DNA from: Eledone cirrhosa
Lineage: Eukaryota > Mollusca > Cephalopoda > Octopoda > Eledonidae
Direction: 5' to 3'
Length of the DNA stretch: 64,000 nt
NCBI GenBank assembly: GCA_964016885.1
Contig: OZ024743.1
Span: 160,398,212 to 160,462,211 of the forward strand
Shown: positions 56,028 through 64,000 of the stretch, in pieces
Layout: each line of letters begins with the position of its first letter
Numbering within the stretch: the first letter of the stretch is position 1
Program-made: the position numbers and the translations under genes
The notes under the pieces: generated by a model
Databases searched by the model: none
Told to the model about the DNA's origin: nothing
What the model saw: the letters and a program-made list of their open reading frames with translations, nothing else

Positions 56028-57961
56028 TTATGTTTGTCGGGAGAGTTCTTGGTGTTGGTGGGGTGTAGTAGTTTTTTTTCTGTGACGTCTGTGTGCTGCT
56101 TTATATATTGTATGAGTTCTTTTTTTGCCATGTTTATGGCTGTGAACATTTTGGGGGGAGGGGTGATTTTGTTGCTGTTTTCTTCTTGTTGCTGTTTGGT
56201 GTGTGTATCTTGTGTTTGCGTTGTTGGTGTTTTGGGTGATGCTGGTGGTGGTGTGGTTGTTGTTGTCAGTGGTGCTTGTGGTGGTGATGGTGGTGAGGGT
56301 GGTGGTGTTGCTGCAAGTTTCCTTGCTGCCTTTACCCCTCTTTGTATGCCTTCGCTTTTGGAGGGTGAATCTAAGGGTTTTTTTCTTTTTTGTTTTTTTG
56401 TAGCAGACCGTTTGCCACGTCACTCCCGCCTCAAACTCCATGTCGGATTCTGTGGCGTCTGGGAGTGATATGCGCTCCAGGGCTGTTGGTGGGGGTAGTG
56501 GAGCCCTCTTCGGCAATTTGTTGCTGGTGTAGCTACTTCAAATGTAGCTATTGGTGTTGCCGCCACTGACGATGATGCTTTAGTTATCCGTGGCCTTGGT
56601 ACGAGTGCTACGGACGTTGCCCTCCTACTCACCGTGGAAGGGGCTTCTTCGTTTGTTTCCTGCCCTGCTCTTGGTAGTAGCGGACCAGGTATTGGAAGGA
56701 GAGGGGCCTTCTTCGCTGTCTTTTTCGGGCAAAAGGCCCTGAGGTGACCCTTCGACCCACAGAGATAACATTTTGGCCGTCTTCCTTCTACACTTATAGG
56801 GAGTTGGAGTCCTTCCTCGATGTCTATGATATCGGGGATAGCGTGGATACATTCCTGGTCAGTTTGTATAAGCATTTGCATGCCTATACCTGACCAGTTC
56901 TCTCTCCCTATTTTTTTTACTTGCAGCATGGTCGTCCTGTTCTCGATTCCAGCAAGGACAGACGCGGCCAACCAAGGTATGGGCACGTCGGGTGGGACCT
57001 ATGTCACTTTGACGCTCACAATTTTCTGCCCGTAGTAGGAGGGCACCAAGACTATCTCCTCACTCTTTAGGGTTTCCAAAGAGTGAGACTTTGCTTCCCG
57101 GGGGGTGCCGAAATGTACGTCTACTGTGGCGTACTTTCTGCTCCGGGTGATGTGGATTTTGCGTGCCCAGACGCACCCCAAGGCCTTTGGGATTTGAGCC
57201 TCCTTGGCTCTCTCCACCCGATGTGAGATTTTGCTTACGGTGCGGTAAGTCACCGTCTGTAGCTGCTGGTCCTTGAAAAAATCGGGTGGAGGTTTCAGGG
57301 AGACTCTATTGGCGCTTCTTGTCACCATGGCTGATGCGACTGCCATCTCCTCCTCTGTGACTAACACTGTCTCGATATTTCGGGCGACACCTGCAAAAGA
57401 AGTGGTCCCTTTTTCAGCAGCACCACTATTGCTGCCGCTACTGGTCTTACTGGTGGTGCTGAGATCGCTATTACAGGTATCGGTGTCATTGTTGTTCTTT
57501 TCGCTGGTACAGTTGTTGGGGTTGTTTTCGTTGATACTGTTGCTGTTGTTACTGTTATTGTGGGTGTTGTTATTATTGTTGTTTTTGTTGATACTGTTCC
57601 TACTATTATTGTTGTTGTGGCTGTTGTTATTGTCATTGTTATTGTCGTTCTCGACCTTACTGCTGTTATTTTTGTTGTTGCTGTTGTTGTTGCTGTTGTT
57701 ATTGAAGGTGTTGTTGTTGGTGTTGTTGTTGGTGTTATTGTTGGTGTTGTTTGTGTTAGAAATATTTGTTAATTTTAAATCTGTAACAATCTTCTTTTCC
57801 TTTGTAATATTTTCGTTTATATTTACCTCCGCTCGAACGCTATCTTGTTGACATGCTGATAAAGTCTCCCTCTCTCTGTGTTGTCTGACAGCGCTCTCTC
57901 TCTTTCTTGTGTTATCAATGTTGAAATTTAAAAAAAAGATATGTTTACACGAATACGACAC
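56028..57961 (-). pseudogene. ORF1 of Tx1-type LINE copy 2 (frameshifted)
   Basis: The first frame (57961-56999, 320 codons) starts MSYSCKHIFFLNFNIDNTR. It passes an Asn-rich low-complexity stretch (about residues 70-170). It then carries TTSFAGVARNIETVLVTEEE and GCVWARKIHITRSRKYATVD, an RNA-binding-like fold. A frameshift near 57000 moves coding to 56986-56420, with the single zinc knuckle CYLCGSKGHLRAFC (about 56735-56775; C-x2-C-x4-H-x4-C). A further shift leads to 56516-56028, a Thr/Asn/Lys/His-rich C-terminus. This is the only one of the three minus-strand copies with the knuckle complete. The expected role is nucleic-acid chaperone of the LINE RNP. Confidence 0.75.
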
Positions 57962-58130
57962 CCCGTAAAGGGGTGCCGTATTATTTACGAGTGAACTCCT
58001 ATATTAGGTGGGTCACTTCTTCTAAACTTTTATCAAATTTAAAACTTGAATAAAAGGTTTAGAACGGTTGAAAACGAGGTAAAACGTTGAAAAAAACTGG
58101 AGGCGGTAAGAAGCGTGGCTTCACCAACAA

Positions 58131-58150
58131 TAGTAATAATAATAATAATG
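58131..58150. repeat. (AAT)n junction between two Tx1-type copies
   Basis: TAGTAATAATAATAATAATG joins the 5' end of copy 2 and the 3' end of copy 3, both on the minus strand, head to tail. Confidence 0.9.
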
Positions 58151-58402
58151 CTTTCTTTATTAACCACAAGGGTTTACATAAAGTAGACATTAAGGACAGT
58201 ACAGGACAATACAGGACGGTACAAATGGGCATTTCTGCGTGTAAAAACAAAAAAAAACAGAGGATGTAACAAAAAAATAACAATGAAAAACTCACAAATA
58301 GGGGGGAGACTTCCGAGGGACATTTGTGGAGAAAGCCCATTAAAAGGCTAGAGTGACGCTGACCACCAGGGCAAGTGTCCTCTCCCAGTTTTCACCTTTA
58401 AT

Positions 58403-59151
58403 TTACAGACACATACTCAGAGTAGGCCCATTCACTTGGGCCATTCTTGCTTCTCTCACCCATCTTTCAACAAAATGCTGGGAAGAGAGCACTTCCCTCT
58501 CTACCCTGATTTTCCTTTTCAAAAGAAACTGGAAAAAGTTAATCAGGGCATCACCGAAGAGGTAAGTGCTCGTCTTCAGTCCTTTCAAACGCGTCCACCA
58601 TACTATCTCTTTCGCCATGGCCACCAGACAGATAAAAACTGCCCTTCCTCGCTAAAGGAAGAGGGTGGGGCAATCCTCACGATGGACTCAGCTGATAGTC
58701 GGATCCGTTCTACATGCTACAGCAGGTGTTCGACATAAACCCACAAGTCAGCAATGCTCGGACACTGGACGAGTGCAAGCAGGACGGCTTCGTCGCTCTG
58801 CGCGCATCTCGGACATTCCCGGCTGACGGCACCTCCATGTCTGTAGAGTTTATCCCGAACTGGCAAAGCTCCTCGGTAGCACTGCCAGGCCAGGGATTTC
58901 TGGAAGTTGTCCATAGGTCCCGGCCCGAAAGTTCTTCCGAAGAGATTGGCTAGTTGATTTTAGTCGACGCCTAGAGTTTCCCCAAGTACGTCGTCGCTCT
59001 TCCCCTCCACTAATCCTCTATAGAACGCCAAGGTGGAGTTTCCACCGATCACATTGCCCGATTGGTCGAGGGCTGTGAGCGCCTGAAGACATTCCAGTCT
59101 CCAAGTGCTCCCTCTCGGTCTTCGTTTGACCCAGGACTGCAGCTCCGTCAA
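58403..59151 (-). pseudogene. ORF2 C-terminal region of Tx1-type LINE copy 3
   Basis: MTELQSWVKRRPRGSTWRLE (59151-58960) is followed by KSLAWQCYRGALPVRDKLYR and the zinc knuckle CPRCAQSDEAVLLALVQC (58914-58717), where the His is replaced by Leu. WWTRLKGLKTSTYLFGDALI and FVERWVREARMAQVN (58624-58403) come last. The missing zinc-binding His is a further degenerate change. Confidence 0.78.
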
Positions 59152-59200
59152 GGAGATGAGCTAGGGAAAGACGCGTCTAACAAACGGCGACCACACCTGA

Positions 59201-60763
59201 TCACCGTCGAGGAAGAGGTGGAGATGTCGTAGCCTGAGTGCGTCTGCGCATCATTAGCCACGGCATGCCCAGCCCTCTACGTAGCGGGTGTTGACAGCAG
59301 ATGGACCGCCTGACCATCGGAGCGCGTCCCTTCCACAAAAAGCAAAAGACCAAACGCTCCCGCGCAGTCAGGCGAGGCTTAGGACAAAGCACGACGGTCA
59401 GGCGGTAGTAGATGACGGACGCGATGTACGCGTTAGCCACCTCCGCTCGACCTGTCAGGGATAGCTTCCTCTCCGCCGATTTATGGGTGAGAGAAGCCAC
59501 CCTGCTCGTCACCTCGTCCCAGTTTTTGTCAGTCTGGAGGTCCGGACCGAACCAGACCCCTAACAATTTAACTGGTCTGTCCGTCCAGCGCCCGACGACG
59601 CCGTTGGGCGGCATGGACCTGCCTCTCCAGGTGCCGAGCTGCAGGCCCACCGACTTTTCTTGGTTGATCATTGCTCCTGTCACCGCTTCATATTCTCTTA
59701 GTGTAGTGCCGATCGCCTCCATGTGTTTGGCGTACGACACCACTACGGTGACATTGTCCGCATATGCTGACACGGACCTTCCGCATCCTAGTTCGCGCGT
59801 GGCCCCCTCAACGTCTCCAGTTTGTGCAGTAATGGCTCTAGAGTCAACACGTACAAGAGGGACGAGAGGGGACATCCTTGGTGGACCGAGCGCATGATGT
59901 TGAACGGTTACGAAAGGTGACCGTTCACTCCACCACAGAGCAACTGTCGCTGTGCATGGCAGCGATCCAGCCTCTGAAGACGGGCCCAAAGCCAGCCGCC
60001 CTCAGGACTGCCGCCAGATAACGATGGTCGACCCTATCGAAAGCTTTCAACTGCTCTAAATTGATCAAGGACCCACCCGTGCCAGGTTCTCTAGGTACCC
60101 TCTCCACGATGTATCGCATGAGGTGGAATTTGTTGTGGATGGATCTGTCGGGAATGGCGCATGTCTGCGCCTCTCCTACCAGCCCACAAACGACAAGCGC
60201 CAACCTCTTTGCTAGCACCTTCCCCAAAATCTTGAACTCTGTGCTTAGAAGAGTTATGGGCTTGAAATTATCTATTTTATTCCCCTTGTTCGGATCCTTT
60301 TTCAGCAGCACCAGCTCCTCGGCTCACAGAGCTTGGAATTCTCCCGTTAGTTGCCAGTTGCAGTAGACGTCCGCCAAGAGCCTCCGAACACGTCTGGCAT
60401 CTGTACCTAAAGTTTATAGGGCAGACCATCGAAACCAGGCGATTTACCCCTTGTGCAGCCAGTCATTGCCTCCCATACTTCAGCTGCTGTTATAGGCTTT
60501 TCGCAACACTCCGCCACAGTGGCAGAGAACCGCGGGAGTCCGTCGAGGTAGATACTAAAGTCTATCCCTCGATTCGGCCCGCCGCTGCCCCCGAACAGCT
60601 GAGCGAAGTGTCGCTGAAAAGCTTCACACATTTGCCCGGGATCGAGTAGCATGCGCCCGTCGTGGTCCACCAAAGACCGGATCGTGGCTTTGTTGCCACG
60701 ACGCGCCTCCGCCACTTGGGCCCATTGAACGGCTTTCGCCCCCTCGTGTCTGAGAGCACGCAC
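59201..60763 (-). pseudogene. Reverse transcriptase of Tx1-type LINE copy 3
   Basis: Frames in order: 60763-60407 (AKAVQWAQVAEARRGNKATI; SVDHDGR-like segment; CTRGKSPGFDGLPYKL). Then 60311-59925 (FKPITLLSTEFKILGKVLAK; motif A INLEQLKAFDRVDHRYLAAV). Then 59989-59201 (catalytic box SAYADNVTVVVSYAK). Motif A has Glu in place of the first Asp, and YADD has become YADN. Two independent catalytic losses therefore add to the frameshifts. Confidence 0.83.
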
Positions 60764-60997
60764 CCTAGTTCCGACAACTCAGCCTTCGTGCTTTGCATTG
60801 AAGAACTTGTTAAGGGCCAATTTCGCCGCAAGTACGTAGGTCGCGATGCCTTTGCTAAGCGCCTCGTCTAATTTTCTAACTAGTTCTCCCTCTGCTCTAT
60901 TTTTCTCTATTGCTAAAGCCTTACTAACTCTGTTCTAATCGCTCTTTTCAGAGCAAACCACCAATTGTTGTTGACGATGGCCCCCGTCAACGCCCGC

Positions 60998-61845
60998 TTA
61001 AACTAGTTCGCTAATCCGATCTCTGTAGGCCTTGCGCGCTGGTAATGACGCGTTTAGATTCCAGTAGCCGGGTCCTTGTCTATGAAGCCTATCTAAGTCA
61101 ACCACACAGATCAGGAATTTGTGGTCCGTGTAGCTGACTCTCTTGAATTGTGGACAGCCTATGCTAGACCTATCTGTTTTCCTACAAAATACTCTATCTA
61201 GATATGATCTGGATGACCCGATGCGATTTGTCCAAGTCCACATTAGCACATTCGGGAAATCCAATCGGTACCTGTCAGACAGTTCAAAACGCCTGAGCAG
61301 GTTGGTGAGGCTCTTGCACCCTCCTCCCCTATCCGCTAATCCCACACAGTTCCAGCGCGCATCTAAATCCCGTTCCAGTCGCCCACTAACACTAAAGAGC
61401 GGGACGCTCCAAGAAAGGTCTCCAGACGCTGGAAGAAATCAGGTCGCCCTGCTCCTGTCGGGGCATAGATGGCCACTAGCCTGAAAGCTTGCCCGTCTCC
61501 GCTGGTCACGTCCAGCACCACCAACTTACCTTCTGGGTCCAGGAAGATGGCCCGTATGGCGAGATCCAAATCTCTCCGAAAAAGCACAGCAACTCCTCCC
61601 CCCGATCCAGGACGGCTGGGAGATGCGTACACATCGTAGCCGCCGAAGATCGGTGCGAAGGCCTGTGCTTCGAAGATTCTGGTCTCGTTGATGGCCACCA
61701 CATCTATGTTTAGTGACCTGAGATCGTTCAGCAGGTGCCCCTGCTTACAAGACGACCCCAAGCCACGTACATTTATGCTACCTATTCTGAGAGTAGCCAT
61801 GTTGGCTAGGATAGGAGGAAAACAAGTGAGAGGGGAGAGGTACAA
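60998..61845 (-). pseudogene. Endonuclease domain of Tx1-type LINE copy 3
   Basis: MATLRIGSINVRGLGSSCKQ, VVAINETRI (Glu kept), FGGYDVYASPSRPGSG, LVAIYAPTGAGRPDFFQRLE and VLVGDWNGI end the first frame at 61363. A frameshift leads to 60998-61345: NRIGSSRSYLDRVF and VSYTDHKFLI, the final catalytic Asp-His pair. All landmark blocks of an AP-like LINE endonuclease are visible, so this copy is the best one for that domain. It is inactivated by the frameshift. Confidence 0.83.
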
Positions 61846-62005
61846 AAACTTACCTGTGGCTCTTTTTTAGGAAGGGGGTGAGTGATCCATCCCTCTGACC
61901 ATTGGTGGGTTTCTCCACGAGAAAATCCGTGAATATTCTTTTGGTGATGTTCCCTCGGTAGTCTCCAATTGATGTGGGGAACATTTTTTTAATGTTATGT
62001 AATTT

Positions 62006-62640
62006 TTATGTGTAATTTCTATTATTTTTATGTGTGTGTGGGGGGGTGCAATGTTGGTGGTTTGTACGTAGTTTGTTTCTGTGATGTTGGTGTGGTGTTG
62101 AATGTAATTTAAAAGCTTTGTGTTGTCTGTGTCTATGACTGTGTATTGTGTCTGCTGTTTGGGTGTTGGTGTTTTCTGTGTTTGCTGTCGTGTTGCTGGA
62201 GGTGACGATGGGGTAGATGGTAAGGGTGGTGGTGGTGGTGGTGGTGGTGATGGTGTAGGTGGTTGTGGGGGTGTGGCTGTTGATGGTGGTGGAGGAGGAG
62301 GGGTGTTTTAATTTTCTTTTTTTAAGGTTCTTTCTTCCTCTCTTGGGGGGGGGGGTGAGTGAGGGTAGGGAGTTCTTCCTTTTTTTTGTTGGAATAGTAC
62401 TCCACTCTTCCGTCTCATCGCACTCCTTGTCCGATTTAGCTATATCAGGAAGGGGTATGCTTTCTATTGGTTTTGTGGGTGGTGGAAGAGATGGTGTTTT
62501 TGTTGTTGGGGATGGTGATTTCTCTTCTGCCCCTGTCTTCTTTGTTTGTTTGTCTGCTCCAGTTGCGGGGCATGGCGTGGGGAGAAGGGGTGGGCGCGTG
62601 CCTGTTTTGGTAATTTTGGGGCATCCATGAAACCTTGGGC
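62006..62640 (-). pseudogene. ORF1 C-terminal part of Tx1-type LINE copy 3, fused to a SINE
   Basis: The frame 62734-62006 begins in SINE complement and enters LINE sequence at VEGRRPRFHGCPKITKTGT, where the zinc knuckle of copy 2 is mostly deleted. It then runs through Pro/Thr/Lys-rich sequence (PSLTPPPKRGRKNLKKRKLK) and a Thr/His/Asn-rich tail. The open frame is long (242 codons) but begins by chance in the SINE, so the apparent start is not real. Confidence 0.6.
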
Positions 62641-62757
62641 GCCTACCTTCGACAGTCCCGTAAGGGTGAAAAGCAAAGTTAACCTTTGTGGGAGTTGAAC
62701 TCAGAACGTAAAGGGCCATAATTCCATGTTGCAAAAAAGGGTGTCAGACGCTCTACC
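62641..62757 (-). mobile_element. SINE fragment at the 5' junction of LINE copy 3
   Basis: CCCGTAAGGGTGAAAAGCAA, TTGTGGGAGTTGAACTCAGA, AGACGCTCTACC; the 3' half of the SINE is replaced by the LINE. Confidence 0.8.
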
Positions 62758-62770
62758 AAATAATAATAAT
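62758..62770. repeat. Short (AAT)n
   Basis: AAATAATAATAAT between two SINE copies. Confidence 0.85.
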
Positions 62771-62930
62771 GCTTTCTACTATAGGCACAAGGCCAGCAAT
62801 TTTGGAGGAGAGGAAAATCGATTAAATCGACCCCACTGCATTATTGGTGCTAGGCAAAGCTAACCATGGCGTGATTTGAAGCATAACGTAAAGGGATGTA
62901 ACTCTATGTTGCAAAGAATGGTGTCCGACG
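62771..62930 (-). mobile_element. SINE, GTCGATTTAATCGAC subtype, partly deleted
   Basis: CTATAGGCACAAGGCCAGCA, AAAATCGATTAAATCGACCC, then GGTGCTAGGCAAAGCTAACC. The usual segment between GGTGCT and AGGCAAAG is shortened. It ends ATGGTGTCCGACG. Confidence 0.85.
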
Positions 62931-63301
62931 AACAGCAGTACAAACACTATTCTGTCTCCTCACACGAGGTAATAACAAAACCTGATATAAACTGCTCCCT
63001 TTGTATTCCTTTTTTTTCTTTTTCTTTTGTTTCTACTAAAATATGTGCTCCATTAAGGTACTGTACACAGTTGATTATTTTATTCTATTTTTCTAAGATA
63101 TTAACAATGCCGTGAGGCCCGTTAGAACTCTAATTTGTACTGTAGGTATTCAGCCACTTCTACCTATCTCTTCGCCTACGACACATTTCTTTGTTCTTGT
63201 TTATTGCTAATAGCAGTGCAAAAGTTATTCACTCTCTTCGCACCTGTTGAAAATGTAACCTGATTTAAGCCCCTTAAAGTCGTTTACGTCAACCACTAGA
63301 G
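62931..63301. other. Unassigned stretch upstream of the open LINE ORF
   Basis: T-rich sequence with no recognised feature. It is a plausible 5' UTR or flank of the element that starts at 63302. Confidence 0.4.
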
Positions 63302-64000
63302 ATGGCGTCCCAAGAAGAAAAAAACACTGGTCGTAGTGGAACCTTAAAACCCCAAACCTCAATGAGAGCAATGAAACAAAACATTTGTTTACACACAGAG
63401 GTAAATGGTGCTGGAGCTAATAGTGAAGGTGCCTCGTCCGGCAGATGCCCTGTGGTTGAGCAGAAAAGTCCCAGTTGTCATCATGACACTGCTAGAAAGA
63501 AGTGGAGTAAGGAGGTAAAGGCTGTTATGAAGTGTTATTTTAGAAGCATGATAAACGATGGAACCAAACAGGAAGAGGAACTGAATTTTCGAGATGATGC
63601 GGGACGTGCTATTAACATTGATGAACGGAAAGACATATCAGAAAAAGACAGACAGATGATTGCTGATATATTGGAGATCTCTAAATCAGGAGGCAGTAAT
63701 AAAAAATTGAAAAAAATTAAAAAAGCAAATCAATGTCAGTTAAACGAAATAACTAACAAAGCAAGCGACATACTTGACAAGGTACCAACTAGAACCATCA
63801 CAGAAACCAACAATCTAATTAGCGCAGCAAGTATCTATATTGCTAAAGATTTAGGTGCGAAACAGACTACAAAAAAGCAGATCAAGGAATTATGGTGGAA
63901 AAGGAGAATTGAAGGGGACATCATAATGCTGAAGAAAGATATTAATATTCTGGAAAGGGAAAAACGAGGTGAATTTAAAACAGGGGGAAAATTGTTGTTC
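63302..64000 (+). CDS. N-terminal part of an RLE-type LINE ORF, open at the right edge
   Basis: From ATG at 63302 the frame is open for 233 codons to the end of the window with no stop. It begins [16 protein letters not shown] and has [17 protein letters not shown] (about residues 69-85). [20 protein letters not shown] follows (about 167-186), then [13 protein letters not shown] and [20 protein letters not shown]. The W-x-KE...VMKCY-S block is also seen in the RLE-LINE relic at 35450-35505. WWKRR--GDI---KKDI is a common pre-RT segment of these LINEs, followed in complete elements by RT, zinc knuckle and nuclease. I see no frameshift. The start is the first ATG of the frame and in a plausible position. 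It could be the 5' part of the same family as 50505-52496, but that cannot be shown here. Confidence 0.72.
   Translation, partial: MASQEEKNTGRSGTLKPQTSMRAMKQNICLHTEVNGAGANSEGASSGRCPVVEQKSPSCHHDTARKKWSKEVKAVMKCYFRSMINDGTKQEEELNFRDDAGRAINIDERKDISEKDRQMIADILEISKSGGSNKKLKKIKKANQCQLNEITNKASDILDKVPTRTITETNNLISAASIYIAKDLGAKQTTKKQIKELWWKRRIEGDIIMLKKDINILEREKRGEFKTGGKLLF

Larger units (their letters stand above)
52599..58130 (-). mobile_element. Tx1-type LINE copy 2, nearly full length (about 5.5 kb)
   Basis: On the minus strand the order is 5' UTR (58130-57962), ORF1 (57961-about 55925, frameshifted), ORF2 with endonuclease (55838-55200), RT (55098-54010), C-terminal region (53962-52877) and 3' UTR ending at (AAT)n. 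Tx1-clade elements belong to the L1 superfamily and carry an AP-like endonuclease and RT. Identification rests on the CCHC ORF1, the NARGL/ISETR endonuclease start, and the LNQSKAFDRVDH RT block. Inactivating changes are listed with its parts. This is the best copy from which to define the family. Confidence 0.88.
58151..62640 (-). mobile_element. Tx1-type LINE copy 3, 5'-truncated in ORF1
   Basis: From the 3' UTR (CTTTCTTTATTAACCACAAG) it carries the C-terminal region, RT, endonuclease and the end of ORF1. It stops at about 62640 inside the codons for VEGRRP, which abut a SINE fragment. It is roughly 4.5 kb. Coding is broken in many places: frames 60998-61345, 61363-61845, 60407-60763, 59925-60311, 59201-59989, 58960-59151, 58717-58914 and 58403-58624. 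Order and motifs match copy 2. Confidence 0.88.

Noticed and set aside
57273..57851. 192-codon Leu-rich plus-strand frame
   Set aside because: Antisense of the Asn-rich ORF1 segment of Tx1 copy 2.

Overview
This window looks like repeat-dominated intergenic DNA from a cephalopod, most likely an octopus. The strongest clue is a tRNA-derived SINE present in at least ten full or truncated copies. Its 3' part (GGTCGATAAAATAAAGTACC, then CTGGCCTTGTGCC) is the signature I associate with octopod SINEs. Also consistent are very long (TA)n, (CA)n and (AAT)n microsatellites, and relics of several invertebrate retroelement clades. I found no host protein-coding exon, no rRNA or tRNA gene, and no sign of prokaryotic organisation.

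Layout. 0-8 kb: decayed Penelope-like elements (PLEs) of three kinds (1-1174 minus, 1960-2548 plus, 4480-7224 minus) mixed with SINEs. 8-11 kb: foldback and palindromic repeats and a LINE nuclease remnant. 11.1-15.8 kb: a 4.6 kb structure bounded by about 0.9 kb inverted repeats that encloses a PLE, and that PLE itself carries a 284-bp inverted duplication. 16-31.6 kb: TIR or palindromic repeat families embedded in (TA)n tracts, another PLE (21.8-22.95 kb) and two repeats with Helitron-like 3' ends. 31.6-36 kb: a plus-strand Tx1-type LINE tail and a minus-strand LINE with a restriction-like endonuclease (RLE), with a SINE sitting in its nuclease domain. 36-45.5 kb: mostly unassigned sequence with SINEs and dispersed repeats. 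45.5-62.7 kb: a chain of LINE copies, RLE-LINE(+), RLE-LINE(+), Tx1(-), RLE-LINE(+), Tx1(-), Tx1(-), in which nearly every junction lies on an (AAT)n microsatellite. 63.3-64.0 kb: the start of an open LINE ORF running off the right edge.

Most coding relics are broken by frameshifts, stops or deletions. The exceptions are the 663-codon RLE-LINE ORF at 50505-52496, which keeps both reverse-transcriptase aspartate boxes, the zinc knuckle and the nuclease motif but lacks its 5' end, and the open ORF at 63302-64000. Together these suggest RLE-LINEs were active recently. The most distinctive pattern is the repeated use of (AAT)n as a junction for Tx1-type and RLE-type LINEs; the next is the nesting of TIR or palindromic repeats inside (TA)n tracts.

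I see no convincing new functional system. All clade names rest on motif recognition by eye and not on database searches.
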